Position numbers and translations under genes: made by a program
Notes under the pieces: generated by a model
Told to the model about the DNA's origin: nothing
What the model saw: the letters and a program-made list of their open reading frames with translations, nothing else
Database searches by the model: none
Shown: positions 1 through 6,177 of the stretch, in pieces
How the letters are laid out: every line of letters begins with the position of its first letter
Position numbering within the stretch: position 1 is the stretch's first letter
Assembly: GCA_029573365.1 (NCBI GenBank)
Contig: JAKQGD010000150.1
Span: forward strand, 1-6,177
Origin: Bacteroidota bacterium
GTDB lineage: Bacteria > Bacteroidota > Bacteroidia > Chitinophagales > Saprospiraceae
Direction of reading: 5' to 3'
DNA: 6,177 nt

Positions 1-164
1 AATCAAAAGACCTGACAAGCCGCATGGTGGCTTCGGTTATGCCACCCGGAAACTCCACAGTAACGGCATCTTCTGCCAAATGGTATATTATGGCCACAAA
101 TCTGATAATTGTCGATCAAAAGAGTGAAAATACCACATTACCGCTGCATTCATCCACAAAGGTT
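1..164. other. Unassigned sequence downstream of the terminator
   Basis: No gene is convincing here. On the minus strand a frame is open from 115 to the left edge, with a possible GTG start at 97-95 giving a product beginning VAIIYHLAEDAVTVEFPGG, which would be the N-terminus of a next gene in the same direction. On the plus strand a frame is open from base 3 to a TAA at 168-170 and could be the last 55 residues of a convergent gene ending STKVK, four bases before the hairpin. The two overlap and both cannot be real. No ribosome-binding site or promoter settles it. A GGTGGC/GCCACC inverted repeat (26-31 and 41-46) lacks a T-tract. Confidence 0.3.
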
Positions 165-204
165 AAATAAAAAAAACTGCCTCTCAAATTTAGGGAGGCA
201 GTTT
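165..204 (-). terminator. Rho-independent terminator of the giant gene
   Basis: A perfect 10-bp inverted repeat, AAACTGCCTC (174-183) against GAGGCAGTTT (195-204), encloses an 11-nt loop. On the minus strand the stem is followed by a T-rich tract: A169-A176 on the plus strand is eight Ts on the minus, of which three fall in the stem, then further Ts after one A. It begins 57 nt beyond the TAA stop, as expected for the end of this transcript. On the plus strand only TTT follows the stem, so termination in that direction would be weak. Confidence 0.88.
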
Positions 205-261
205 GAATCAGAACTTGTGCAATGTCGTTTCTGGTTTACGGAATTGCTTGAGAGGTTCTTT

Positions 262-3200
262 TTATTCTATCATTACCATCCTTATGGTGGCTGTGGACTC
301 AGAGGTTTTTAAAGTAAGGAGGATTACTCCTGACTTCCTTCCTGTCATGGATTTGTTTATGGTCCATTCGTGTGTTCCGCTTTTAACGGTTACCCTACTG
401 CGGTTAAGCACCTTGCCATCTATGTCAGAAAGCGTCATTTCTACTGTATCATCTATAGGCAGATAATAACTCACCGTTGTCTGGTCGCTGAATGGGTTTG
501 GCACATTCTGAGAAAGACGGAGTACATTTGCAGCGGCAGGAGTGGATTCTGACCCAAATTGCAGCCTGAGTCCTCTTGCAGATAAGTCTCCTTCTGTCAC
601 TTCGGGGCTTAGTCCGTCCTGAGTAAGGGTAATCAGATTACTTATCAATCCATCAACTTCCGGCGTTACGACCAGCTCGAAAAGTACATCATCGGGTTTG
701 AGGGAAATGGCAGACTGAGCATTCCAGCTGATGTTTATGGCGTTTTTGCCTGCATCGGGCATGATATGATAATTTGATTTGTTGATGTCCAGAGTCCCTG
801 CTTCTATACCTTTTATCTGCACCCCATCTGCCGCGGTCAATGACATTTGAAGCCCCATAACCGATGAAATGCTGCCTGCCCTGACCGGAATCCTGATCGT
901 TTTACCACTGATGATGGTTATATCTGTGATACCGGCGGAATGAAAGTCTTCCCTGGCAGACAGATGCGGGTCTTTGGCACCTGCAGATGCATTCATATTG
1001 ACATCGCCCACCTTTATACCAGTAAAATCATTGGTATATCGTGCATCAGGCTGGGCTGTAAAATATGCCTGACGGGGCCATTCCCATGGAGTCAGGTCCT
1101 CGTTTCCTTCCTGATTGTGTACAAATACCCATGAAGTATTTCGTGACAATGATGATGTCTGTCCGAGTATGAGCTTACGCAATTCTGTAAGGTCTGAGGC
1201 CGTCACCTTGCCATCGGCATTGGCGTCAGCTGCAAGAAGAAGCATTTTATTTTCAAGTGGCTGCAAGCCCAGAATATGTCTTTGTATCAAAACAAGGTCA
1301 AGCGTAGAAACTCCATTTAACCAGTCTCCGTCTTTGCCTGCTGATACTACATATGGCACTTCAGGCAGGAAGTTGGAATGACTGTATGCTCCCAGAGCAC
1401 TGGTCTGGCTGTTAAATGTCTCTCCCGCCAGATCGTCCCTGAAAGTGATGGTCACACCTTCCATGGGCAAGTCCCTGACACTTTCTACTGTACCGTCGGC
1501 TACAATATTTCCTGACTGGCCACAGATACCGCTGTTGTCCTGTATCTTGATTCTGACTGTGCAGTAATCGCTGTTTCCGGCTTCATCCCACACAAACTCT
1601 GTAACTTCCTGGATACCCAGATCCTGACAAGTAAATATTCTGGCCGATGAACAAGCTACAGGATCCCAGTATTCTGCATCTCCGCTCAGATACTCTGCTT
1701 CTGTGGTCTCTACAGACACACCGTTTACGTTTTTATAGTAATGGGCCCTGTTTAGAGAAACCGGAGAATTAGGACCAAAAGTAAACCGCAGCTTGGTGTT
1801 GCAATTGTCAAAAGCTCCCAGATTGTAATCTTTGGCCCATATGGCTACCTTCAAATTGGTAGGCATAAGCACTGTTACCAGCTCGGATATACAATACGGT
1901 GTAGGTTTCTTGGCATCCCTGACATTGACTATCTGTGTACAGGCTGCTGTGTTTCCGCATTTGTCTTCAACGGTCCATCTCATTTCGTGGAAGCCTACGG
2001 TCATATTTTGACTCAGAATTCTCGAATTGACCACCGCACCATTGTCGATGGAATAAGTATATATCAGCTGGTCTGAAGGGGTACAGGTATCATCGCCGTT
2101 TCCGGAAAGGGTCACCAGCCTTGAACAACCTTCGGTCACATTGACAATGGTATCCCGGCAGATGGCACGAGGCTTCTCGGTGTCTATGACTTTGATGATT
2201 TGCTGGTAATTCCTGACTGATCCGGGAGTGCTGAGGTCAAATTTACACCAGTCAATCACAGTCCAATGCCTTATGATCTTAAAACATGCGTCTTCTACTA
2301 CATTGAATACCTGATCGGTATAAGAAACAGCCACCTGACTGCATCCTGTATTTGTCCATGTGGGATATCCTCCGGTATCGGGGTTTGTCGGCCCAAAATC
2401 ACCTGCATTCATACATTTGTTTATGAGTGTGACATGTCCCGGAAATACCACAGAATTAAGGTCAAAAGGAGTAAGATTTCTGATATGAATTTTTTGAGTA
2501 CAGGCATTGACAACTTTGTTGGTACCATTTTCCCTCACTTGCCAGGTTCTGAATATGGTTTTTTCGCCACAAGTATAATCTGCTGTTGAGTCTATGGGAC
2601 CAGCCAGATAATATACCGGACAAGGTGATGTAAACGTGGCAAACATCTTCAGGGCTTCGGCAGAATAGTCGGCTTCGCAATCCAGGGTCACATCTCCCGG
2701 ACAATTAATGGACGGAATAACCTTTTGTTGTATTTCCACCGTAGTCATACAGGTGTTCATGTTATCTGAGGCATCAATGACCAGCAGCTCGACCTGCTGG
2801 GTATTGTTAATCTGATCTTGGCAGCAGAAATCCACAAAGGTGTAATAACTGTTGCCGTTGAAATTGGCAACAAAGACAGCATCATCCGGAAGGCCGCAGT
2901 TGTTTGACATTCTTCTTATTCCATAAGTAACTTTGGAGCAGTTGTCATGGCTACCATCATCGATGGTTTTGGCAAAAAGCCTTGCTCTGCCTTGTGCATC
3001 CAGGCTTATGACTGTGTATTCGTCGCAGACAGGTGTAGGCACAACTACGTCCCTGACATTGATTTCTGCAAAACAATAAGAAAGGTTTTCGCAGGCGTCG
3101 ATGACGGCATACCTGATCCATGTCTTGCCGGCAGGCAAACCCGTGATGGTGTATTTTGTTCCGTCAAACACCAGATTGTCAGTTACATAGACTCCGTTTG

Positions 3201-6177
3201 CAGGCGGTGTTCCATCATCAGTCGCAACAAGGTATGCCACTGTCCATGAAGTTTCATTACAGTCATAATCCACGACGGGAGCAGGAACAACAAAGTCCGC
3301 ACTGCATGAATGGCCATCCATAAGGATTTCGTATACTTTGTTCTGCGGGCAAATCAGTTCCGGTCCTTTTGTATCCTTGACGGAAATAAGTTGTGTGTGT
3401 TTGAGTATGACTCCACTGCACCAGTCGAGGACGGTCCAGCTTCTGGCTACTTTATAGGAAACGCCACACAGCTGAATAATCTGGTCGCTGTAAGTAAGAT
3501 TGATCTTGCAATGACCCTGCAGGTTGTCCTGGTCTACAGGGTACACCGGAAATCCATACAAAGTAGGCAGACCGGTAATATCTGTACCGGGCACATTTTC
3601 TGCATTTGCATCCGTGCATTCATACACTTTGTTATCGGGCCAGACGATGTCATTTATGTCGGCTGTGTGGTAGTACACATGGAAGGTACACGGAGCCGAA
3701 GTATTGCCTCTGGAGTCCTTTGCAATATAAGTGAGGGTCCTCACCGCAATCACACCGTCTTCCCTGCTGCATTCCAGTTCTTCAAACACATCAGAAACAA
3801 GAGCAATGGTAGCTCCGGGATCACAGGCATCAGAAAACGACGGAACCGGTGGTGTAAACCATATATTGGCACAACTGATATTGTAATCTTCAGGACAGTC
3901 TATAACAGGAGGAAGCTTATCCTCTATTCTGACGGTACTCCAGCAGGAATTACCGTTTACTATATCGATCACCGATACTGTCAGAGTCTGACCCACATAC
4001 TGGGCAGTCACCGGATTGGGTACAGGATTGCCATTGGCGTCCTTGATAGAGATAATGAGCCTGTTGGTTAATCTTGCAGCCTCGAGGACCATTTCAGGTG
4101 TAATGAGCACTTGACAATTGTCATCCATAGATATGTTTACCAGGTCATTACACACAAGCACGGGCTCGTCATCCAGTTCTATCCTGGCTATGGACGAAAT
4201 GGCTGCACATGACCTTTGTTGGTCGTCAGGATCTGTGACCAGCACTCTGAACTGAGCCCCTGCAAGGGATTCGGTGACTTTATCTATACAGTATTCTGTA
4301 CCGGTTGCCCCCGGAATGTCTTCATAAAATGTTCCATTCCATTGCTGCCACTGATATGCAAAGTTTATATTATAGGAAGGATCGGTTTCTACCTCCAGAC
4401 AGAGGTTTTCCTGATCTACCACAGCAACCTGGCTTTCAGGGCTTTGAGTAATTGATGCCATGGCAGTAAAGTCCAGGGTAAGAACAGATACTCCTATACA
4501 TCCATCCAGGGATACAAGCCTTGCAAAGATCTCCACTTCCTGGTCGGCAAAAACCCTCAGGTCCCCTTGTGGAGTTAGAATGCCATTGGAACTGTTATTA
4601 CCGCCCGAGCCGATGGAAAATATAATTCTTCCCGTGATAGAGTGTGTTCCGTCCATGGCATCCATGTATGTATTATGAAAGGAGGCCACGAGATTTCCGG
4701 CATCATTTATGGCGATGCCATCACCGTTTCCGTCAGGATCCAGGACGTCACGGTTCTGAGGCGTATTGAGAAGCAGGCCATCAGTTCTGGTTCCAGAGTC
4801 TACACATTGCTGCTTATCCACCTCATTGCCCTTCAGCTGGCATATGGTTACAACTGCATAATCTATGCGGTCTTCGTCATCAGGGTCGTCATTTCTGTCA
4901 CATATTTCAGGAAAATTTGATGCATTTTCGCCGTCACATAATTCATTGTCCCTTTCGGTACTTTTTGTATCAGGTGTATCAGGAATATAATCATCTTCGT
5001 CAATGGGCTTATCCTTTATGCGTCCATTTTCGGTCACTGATGAATAATTGCTTATTTCAGCAAAATTGACCATATAATTGCTGGAAGTAGCAGACTTTAT
5101 TCTTAAAAATACTTTCAGTCGTTTGCTTGCTCCAGCAGGCAGTGATGTTACCGCTGTTGTCAATGTGTTACCGGGCCCTGCCTGCCAGTCATTTTCGTTA
5201 CCGGTATTGGATTTTTCATTTTCATCCTGCAGGTATTCCATGTTCTGGTCCAGAATATCAGTAATGGTCAGATTTACAGCATCCACATCTCCTTGATTAA
5301 AGATATCAAGGTAAAATGCTACGGAATCACCCGGGTAATATTCCTTTGAAGGCAGAGCGACTTCTTTGCGTATAGCAAGGTCAAAGCACGAATGTAAAAC
5401 TACGGTTGAAATAGTACTGCCTGTACATCCGTTTTTATCGGTCACAATGACTCTGATACTAACATCACCCGGCTTGAGGCACCAGGCATCAAAATCCATA
5501 TAATCATTGTCAGGATCCCAGGCCAGATTACCACTGACCGCTCCAGTGCTTCCAGCATCCACAATTGACCACTCATATGTATAGGTTCCATTTCCACCGA
5601 TTGCATCTGCTGTGAGTTGTTCTGTAAAATCCAGACATATGTTTACTTGATTTACGGAGACGGACAATGGTTGAGGCTGCTTAACTTCAATAGTACATGT
5701 GGAGGTACAATTTTTTGCATCAGTTACTGTAAGATTATATGTTCCAGCACTTAATCCTAAAATGGCGTTAGAAGTACTCGTGGTAGGGCCAACGGTCACG
5801 TCATTACTCCACTTGTAAGTATATGGTGGTATACCACCTGACACCGTAGCATCCACACGGCCATTTCCGTTATTAAAGCATCCGAGATCAGTATTAATCA
5901 AAGAGCATGTTAACTTTGGTGGCTGTCTTAGTATAAATTGACAACTCTCGATACACCCATTTCCATCCTTTACATATATTGTGTATCCTTTAGACAACAC
6001 ATTGGGGTCTGTACCTACTCCGAGTCCACTAAAAGTGGGTGAATTTTGAAATGGGCCTTCCTTACTCACTATACTAAAACTCAATGGCTGAGTAGCATTT
6101 GACCCAACCACCACAGTACGGGTCATATTCAAAGTACCAAAACAAGACAAAGACGTATCCTGAGGCGAACAATTTAA
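262..6177 (-). CDS. Giant modular secreted protein with SprB, DUF11, HYR-like, dockerin-like and T9SS type A sorting domains (5' partial)
   Basis: Likely a cell-surface or secreted adhesin-like protein exported through the outer membrane by T9SS; its ligand cannot be read from the sequence and no enzymatic domain is visible. The frame is open from the window edge to TAA (264-262), 1971 residues, with no frameshift. The TTG at 6150 is not the start: in-frame residues before it (LNCSPQDTS) belong to the same SprB-type repeat, so start, signal peptide and promoter lie outside. Order by residue: SprB-type 1-168; PKD/Ig-like 169-263; DUF11 265-361; acidic linker 386-441; Ig-like 578-669; lead-in module 670-753; two super-repeats 754-1152 and 1153-1550; carboxypeptidase-regulatory-like 1552-1615; dockerin-like 1616-1673; cohesin-like 1750-1875; sorting domain 1885-1971. 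Abundant, regularly spaced cysteines suit an extracytoplasmic disulfide-bonded protein. A terminator follows. Confidence is high for the gene and export route, low for the specific role. Confidence 0.96.
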   Translation of the reverse strand, partial: LNCSPQDTSLSCFGTLNMTRTVVVGSNATQPLSFSIVSKEGPFQNSPTFSGLGVGTDPNVLSKGYTIYVKDGNGCIESCQFILRQPPKLTCSLINTDLGCFNNGNGRVDATVSGGIPPYTYKWSNDVTVGPTTSTSNAILGLSAGTYNLTVTDAKNCTSTCTIEVKQPQPLSVSVNQVNICLDFTEQLTADAIGGNGTYTYEWSIVDAGSTGAVSGNLAWDPDNDYMDFDAWCLKPGDVSIRVIVTDKNGCTGSTISTVVLHSCFDLAIRKEVALPSKEYYPGDSVAFYLDIFNQGDVDAVNLTITDILDQNMEYLQDENEKSNTGNENDWQAGPGNTLTTAVTSLPAGASKRLKVFLRIKSATSSNYMVNFAEISNYSSVTENGRIKDKPIDEDDYIPDTPDTKSTERDNELCDGENASNFPEICDRNDDPDDEDRIDYAVVTICQLKGNEVDKQQCVDSGTRTDGLLLNTPQNRDVLDPDGNGDGIAINDAGNLVASFHNTYMDAMDGTHSITGRIIFSIGSGGNNSSNGILTPQGDLRVFADQEVEIFARLVSLDGCIGVSVLTLDFTAMASITQSPESQVAVVDQENLCLEVETDPSYNINFAYQWQQWNGTFYEDIPGATGTEYCIDKVTESLAGAQFRVLVTDPDDQQRSCAAISSIARIELDDEPVLVCNDLVNISMDDNCQVLITPEMVLEAARLTNRLIISIKDANGNPVPNPVTAQYVGQTLTVSVIDIVNGNSCWSTVRIEDKLPPVIDCPEDYNISCANIWFTPPVPSFSDACDPGATIALVSDVFEELECSREDGVIAVRTLTYIAKDSRGNTSAPCTFHVYYHTADINDIVWPDNKVYECTDANAENVPGTDITGLPTLYGFPVYPVDQDNLQGHCKINLTYSDQIIQLCGVSYKVARSWTVLDWCSGVILKHTQLISVKDTKGPELICPQNKVYEILMDGHSCSADFVVPAPVVDYDCNETSWTVAYLVATDDGTPPANGVYVTDNLVFDGTKYTITGLPAGKTWIRYAVIDACENLSYCFAEINVRDVVVPTPVCDEYTVISLDAQGRARLFAKTIDDGSHDNCSKVTYGIRRMSNNCGLPDDAVFVANFNGNSYYTFVDFCCQDQINNTQQVELLVIDASDNMNTCMTTVEIQQKVIPSINCPGDVTLDCEADYSAEALKMFATFTSPCPVYYLAGPIDSTADYTCGEKTIFRTWQVRENGTNKVVNACTQKIHIRNLTPFDLNSVVFPGHVTLINKCMNAGDFGPTNPDTGGYPTWTNTGCSQVAVSYTDQVFNVVEDACFKIIRHWTVIDWCKFDLSTPGSVRNYQQIIKVIDTEKPRAICRDTIVNVTEGCSRLVTLSGNGDDTCTPSDQLIYTYSIDNGAVVNSRILSQNMTVGFHEMRWTVEDKCGNTAACTQIVNVRDAKKPTPYCISELVTVLMPTNLKVAIWAKDYNLGAFDNCNTKLRFTFGPNSPVSLNRAHYYKNVNGVSVETTEAEYLSGDAEYWDPVACSSARIFTCQDLGIQEVTEFVWDEAGNSDYCTVRIKIQDNSGICGQSGNIVADGTVESVRDLPMEGVTITFRDDLAGETFNSQTSALGAYSHSNFLPEVPYVVSAGKDGDWLNGVSTLDLVLIQRHILGLQPLENKMLLLAADANADGKVTASDLTELRKLILGQTSSLSRNTSWVFVHNQEGNEDLTPWEWPRQAYFTAQPDARYTNDFTGIKVGDVNMNASAGAKDPHLSAREDFHSAGITDITIISGKTIRIPVRAGSISSVMGLQMSLTAADGVQIKGIEAGTLDINKSNYHIMPDAGKNAINISWNAQSAISLKPDDVLFELVVTPEVDGLISNLITLTQDGLSPEVTEGDLSARGLRLQFGSESTPAAANVLRLSQNVPNPFSDQTTVSYYLPIDDTVEMTLSDIDGKVLNRSRVTVKSGTHEWTINKSMTGRKSGVILLTLKTSESTATIRMVMIE
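265..525 (-). other. T9SS type A C-terminal sorting domain
   Basis: Residues 1885-1971, ending at the stop codon. It has the hallmark LRLSQNVPNPFSDQTTVSYY, then YLPIDDTVEMTLSDIDGKVL, a GTHEWTI strand, SGVILLTLKT and a terminal basic/hydrophobic IRMVMIE. This matches the family order 'QN.PNPF...T.i.y.lp....v.l.i.D..G..v......G.h......l..GvY...l........k..v.'. The domain directs export across the outer membrane by the type IX system and is normally cleaved on attachment to the surface or on release. One departure: the usual 'G(v/i)Y' near the end is GVI here. Confidence 0.93.
553..930 (-). other. Cohesin-like beta-sandwich domain
   Basis: Residues 1750-1875. The pattern resembles cohesin or cohesin-like folds: an opening strand GKTIRIPVRAGSISSVMGLQ with 'v.G.q.sl..' character, then VQIKGIEAGTL, NAINISWNAQSAISLKPDD, VLFELVVTP and a closing ITLTQDGLSPEVTEGD. 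The 'w......l..gd.lf.l.f.' section is the best match. Similarity is weak enough that it could be a related Ig-like fold rather than a true cohesin. It sits just before the sorting domain. Confidence 0.55.
1159..1332 (-). other. Dockerin-like paired EF-hand calcium-binding domain
   Basis: Residues 1616-1673. Two dockerin half-repeats are visible. The first loop, DGDWLNGVSTLD, has Asp at positions 1, 3 and 12 (D1616, D1618, D1627) with a Leu at position 5 where Asp or Asn is usual; it is followed by the helix LVLIQRHILGL. The second loop, DANADGKVTASD, is canonical (D1651, N1653, D1655, D1662) and is followed by the helix LTELRKLILG. Type I dockerins bind cohesins in a calcium-dependent way, but in non-cellulolytic Bacteroidota the partner is generally unknown. 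A cohesin-like domain lies about 76 residues downstream in the same chain. Confidence 0.8.
1333..1524 (-). other. Carboxypeptidase-regulatory-like / SdrD B-like beta-sandwich
   Basis: Residues 1552-1615. The pattern GNIVADGTVESVRDLPMEGV, then VTITFRDD, TSALGAYSHSNFLPEVPYVV fits the small prealbumin-like beta-sandwiches (CarboxypepD_reg or SdrD B-like) found in surface proteins: a 'G.v...g..v.gv.V.......T...G.Y.f..l.....Y.v' pattern. It runs directly into the dockerin-like region. It is probably structural, and which of the two families it belongs to cannot be settled by eye. Confidence 0.6.
1528..2721 (-). repeat. Protein-level super-repeat, unit 2
   Basis: Residues 1153-1550, same four-part order as unit 1. 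HYR-like (2464-2721; IPSINCPGDVTLDC); the second WTVxDWC module (2179-2463; VVFPGHVTLINKC, SYTDQ, KIIRHWTVIDWC, IIKVIDTEKP); HYR-like (1906-2178; KPRAICRDT, MRWTVEDKCGNTAAC, NVRDAKKPTPYC); and the second DNC module (1528-1905; WAKDYNLGAFDNC, IFTCQD, VWDEAGNSDYC, IKIQDNSGIC). The final module is longer than its partner because of an insertion rich in Tyr, Asn and acidic residues (around YYKNVNGVSVETTEAEY). The equivalent WTVxDWC motifs lie 391 residues apart. Confidence 0.75.
2722..3918 (-). repeat. Protein-level super-repeat, unit 1 (HYR-like / WTVxDWC module / HYR-like / DNC module)
   Basis: Residues 754-1152. Four sub-modules in order: HYR-like (3661-3918; LPPVIDCPEDYNISC, SDACD, YIAKDSRGN); a module with VWPDNKVYEC, a cysteine, TYSDQ and KVARSWTVLDWC (3370-3660); HYR-like (3040-3369; GPELICPQ, DYDCN, YAVIDACEN, NVRDVVVPTPVC); and a module with AKTIDDGSHDNCSKV, FCCQDQ and VIDASDNMNTC (2722-3039). 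HYR-like domains are Ig-fold-related beta-sandwiches common in secreted adhesive proteins. The same four-part order follows immediately in unit 2, so I read the pair as an old duplication. Conservation lies in cysteines, aromatic residues and motif order, not in nucleotide sequence. Confidence 0.75.
4171..4446 (-). other. Ig-like domain
   Basis: Residues 578-669. It shows the Ig-like pattern of Bacteroidota surface proteins: a cysteine strand NLCLEVETD, then FAYQWQQWNG, DIPGATGTEYCI and a late strand AGAQFRVLVTDPDDQQRSC. The YQWQ tryptophan and the paired cysteines are the main evidence. It is followed at residues 670-753 (3919-4170) by a module starting VLVCNDLVNISMDDNCQV and ending GNSCWSTVRIEDKLPP, which leads into the first HYR-like domain. 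I recognise this lead-in from similar giant Saprospiria proteins but cannot give it a family name. Confidence 0.65.
4855..5022 (-). other. Asp/Glu-rich linker after DUF11
   Basis: Residues 386-441. By my count 21 of 56 residues are Asp or Glu, including IDEDD and RNDDPDDEDRID. Two cysteines (in ELCDGE and EICDRN) could pair. About 40 residues further on, residues 480-488 (4714-4740) read DPDGNGDGI, which resembles a thrombospondin type 3-like or EF-hand-like calcium loop. I infer a calcium-stabilised or flexible spacer between the DUF11 module and the next region; the ligand is not demonstrated. Confidence 0.6.
5095..5385 (-). other. DUF11-type beta-sandwich module
   Basis: Residues 265-361. 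It begins FDLAIRKEV and contains YYPGDSVAFYLDIFNQGD, then VNLTITDILDQNM and a closing LPAGASKRLKVFLRIK. This is the DUF11 / 'conserved repeat domain' pattern (pulling-apart hallmark: pGd.v.y.i.v.N.G...a.nv.vtD.lp). DUF11 units are extracellular beta-sandwiches that act as spacers or stalks in bacterial surface proteins. Only one copy is seen. Confidence 0.8.
5674..6177 (-). other. Two SprB-type repeats (first one cut by the window edge)
   Basis: Residues 1-88 and 88-168 of the visible protein. The second copy is the clear one: it has the family pattern LGCFNNGNG, then SGGIPPYTYKWSN, LSAGTYNLTVTDAKNC and an ending EVKQPQP. The first copy is more divergent but keeps DTSLSCFG, YTIYVKDGNGC and FILRQPP. 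SprB repeats are named after the Flavobacterium johnsoniae gliding adhesin SprB and form tandem beta-sandwich arrays in long surface proteins. The array probably continues upstream, since the first copy is already under way at the edge. Residues 169-263 form a third, looser module (YTYEWS, VIVTDKNGC) that could be a degenerate SprB or PKD-like unit. This segment supports an adhesin-like surface role but does not prove gliding. Confidence 0.85.

Noticed and set aside
26..46. GGTGGC / GCCACC inverted repeat with a 9-nt loop
   Set aside because: The stem is only 6 bp and no T-tract follows on either strand, so it is not supported as a terminator; chance is likely.
109..312. Plus-strand open frame of 67 codons
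   Set aside because: It runs through the terminator hairpin and into the end of the giant gene, and its product has no recognisable features.
2462..2704. Second minus-strand open frame of 80 codons in another frame
   Set aside because: It is embedded in the giant gene in a different frame and lacks recognisable motifs; the main frame encodes HYR-like sequence there.
3310..4071. Plus-strand open frame of 253 codons
   Set aside because: It lies wholly antisense to the super-repeat region, whose minus-strand translation has clear domain motifs. The plus-strand product shows no recognisable domain, so it is a shadow frame.
262..6177. CRISPR array or nucleotide-level tandem repeat behind the repetitive protein
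   Set aside because: The repetition is visible only in protein motifs. I saw no identical spaced direct repeats in the DNA.

Overview
The window holds one very large minus-strand gene, entered from its 3' end. The reading frame runs without a stop from the right edge (6177) to a TAA at 264-262, giving 1971 visible residues; the N-terminus lies beyond the window. Residue numbers in this annotation count from the first in-frame codon in the window (6177-6175).

The protein is a modular, secreted, cell-surface-type polypeptide of a Bacteroidota bacterium. The strongest evidence is the C-terminal type IX secretion (T9SS) type A sorting domain, since T9SS is essentially confined to that phylum. 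SprB-type repeats at the visible N-terminal end agree. The mix of SprB, DUF11, Ig-like, HYR-like, dockerin-like and cohesin-like modules, and the 'NGVSTLDLVLIQRHILGL' style of the dockerin-like region, recall giant proteins of Saprospiria (Saprospiraceae and relatives). That assignment is from memory, not a search.

Layout from N- to C-terminus (right to left): two SprB-type repeats and a PKD/Ig-like module (about 5390-6177); a DUF11 module (5095-5385); an Asp/Glu-rich linker and a Ca-binding-like DPDGNGDGI motif (about 4714-5022); an Ig-like domain (4171-4446) and a lead-in module (3919-4170); two successive about 400-residue super-repeats, each ordered HYR-like / 'WTVxDWC' module / HYR-like / 'DNC' module (2722-3918 and 1528-2721); a carboxypeptidase-regulatory-like beta-sandwich (1333-1524); a dockerin-like EF-hand pair (1159-1332); a cohesin-like beta-domain (553-930); and the T9SS sorting domain (265-525).

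The gene is followed by a 57-nt 3' UTR and a convincing Rho-independent terminator (165-204, minus strand). The leftmost 164 bases are unassigned: partial open frames exist on both strands and neither is decisive. No RNA gene, mobile element, CRISPR array or second complete gene was seen. The notable content is the architecture of this one protein rather than a multi-gene system.
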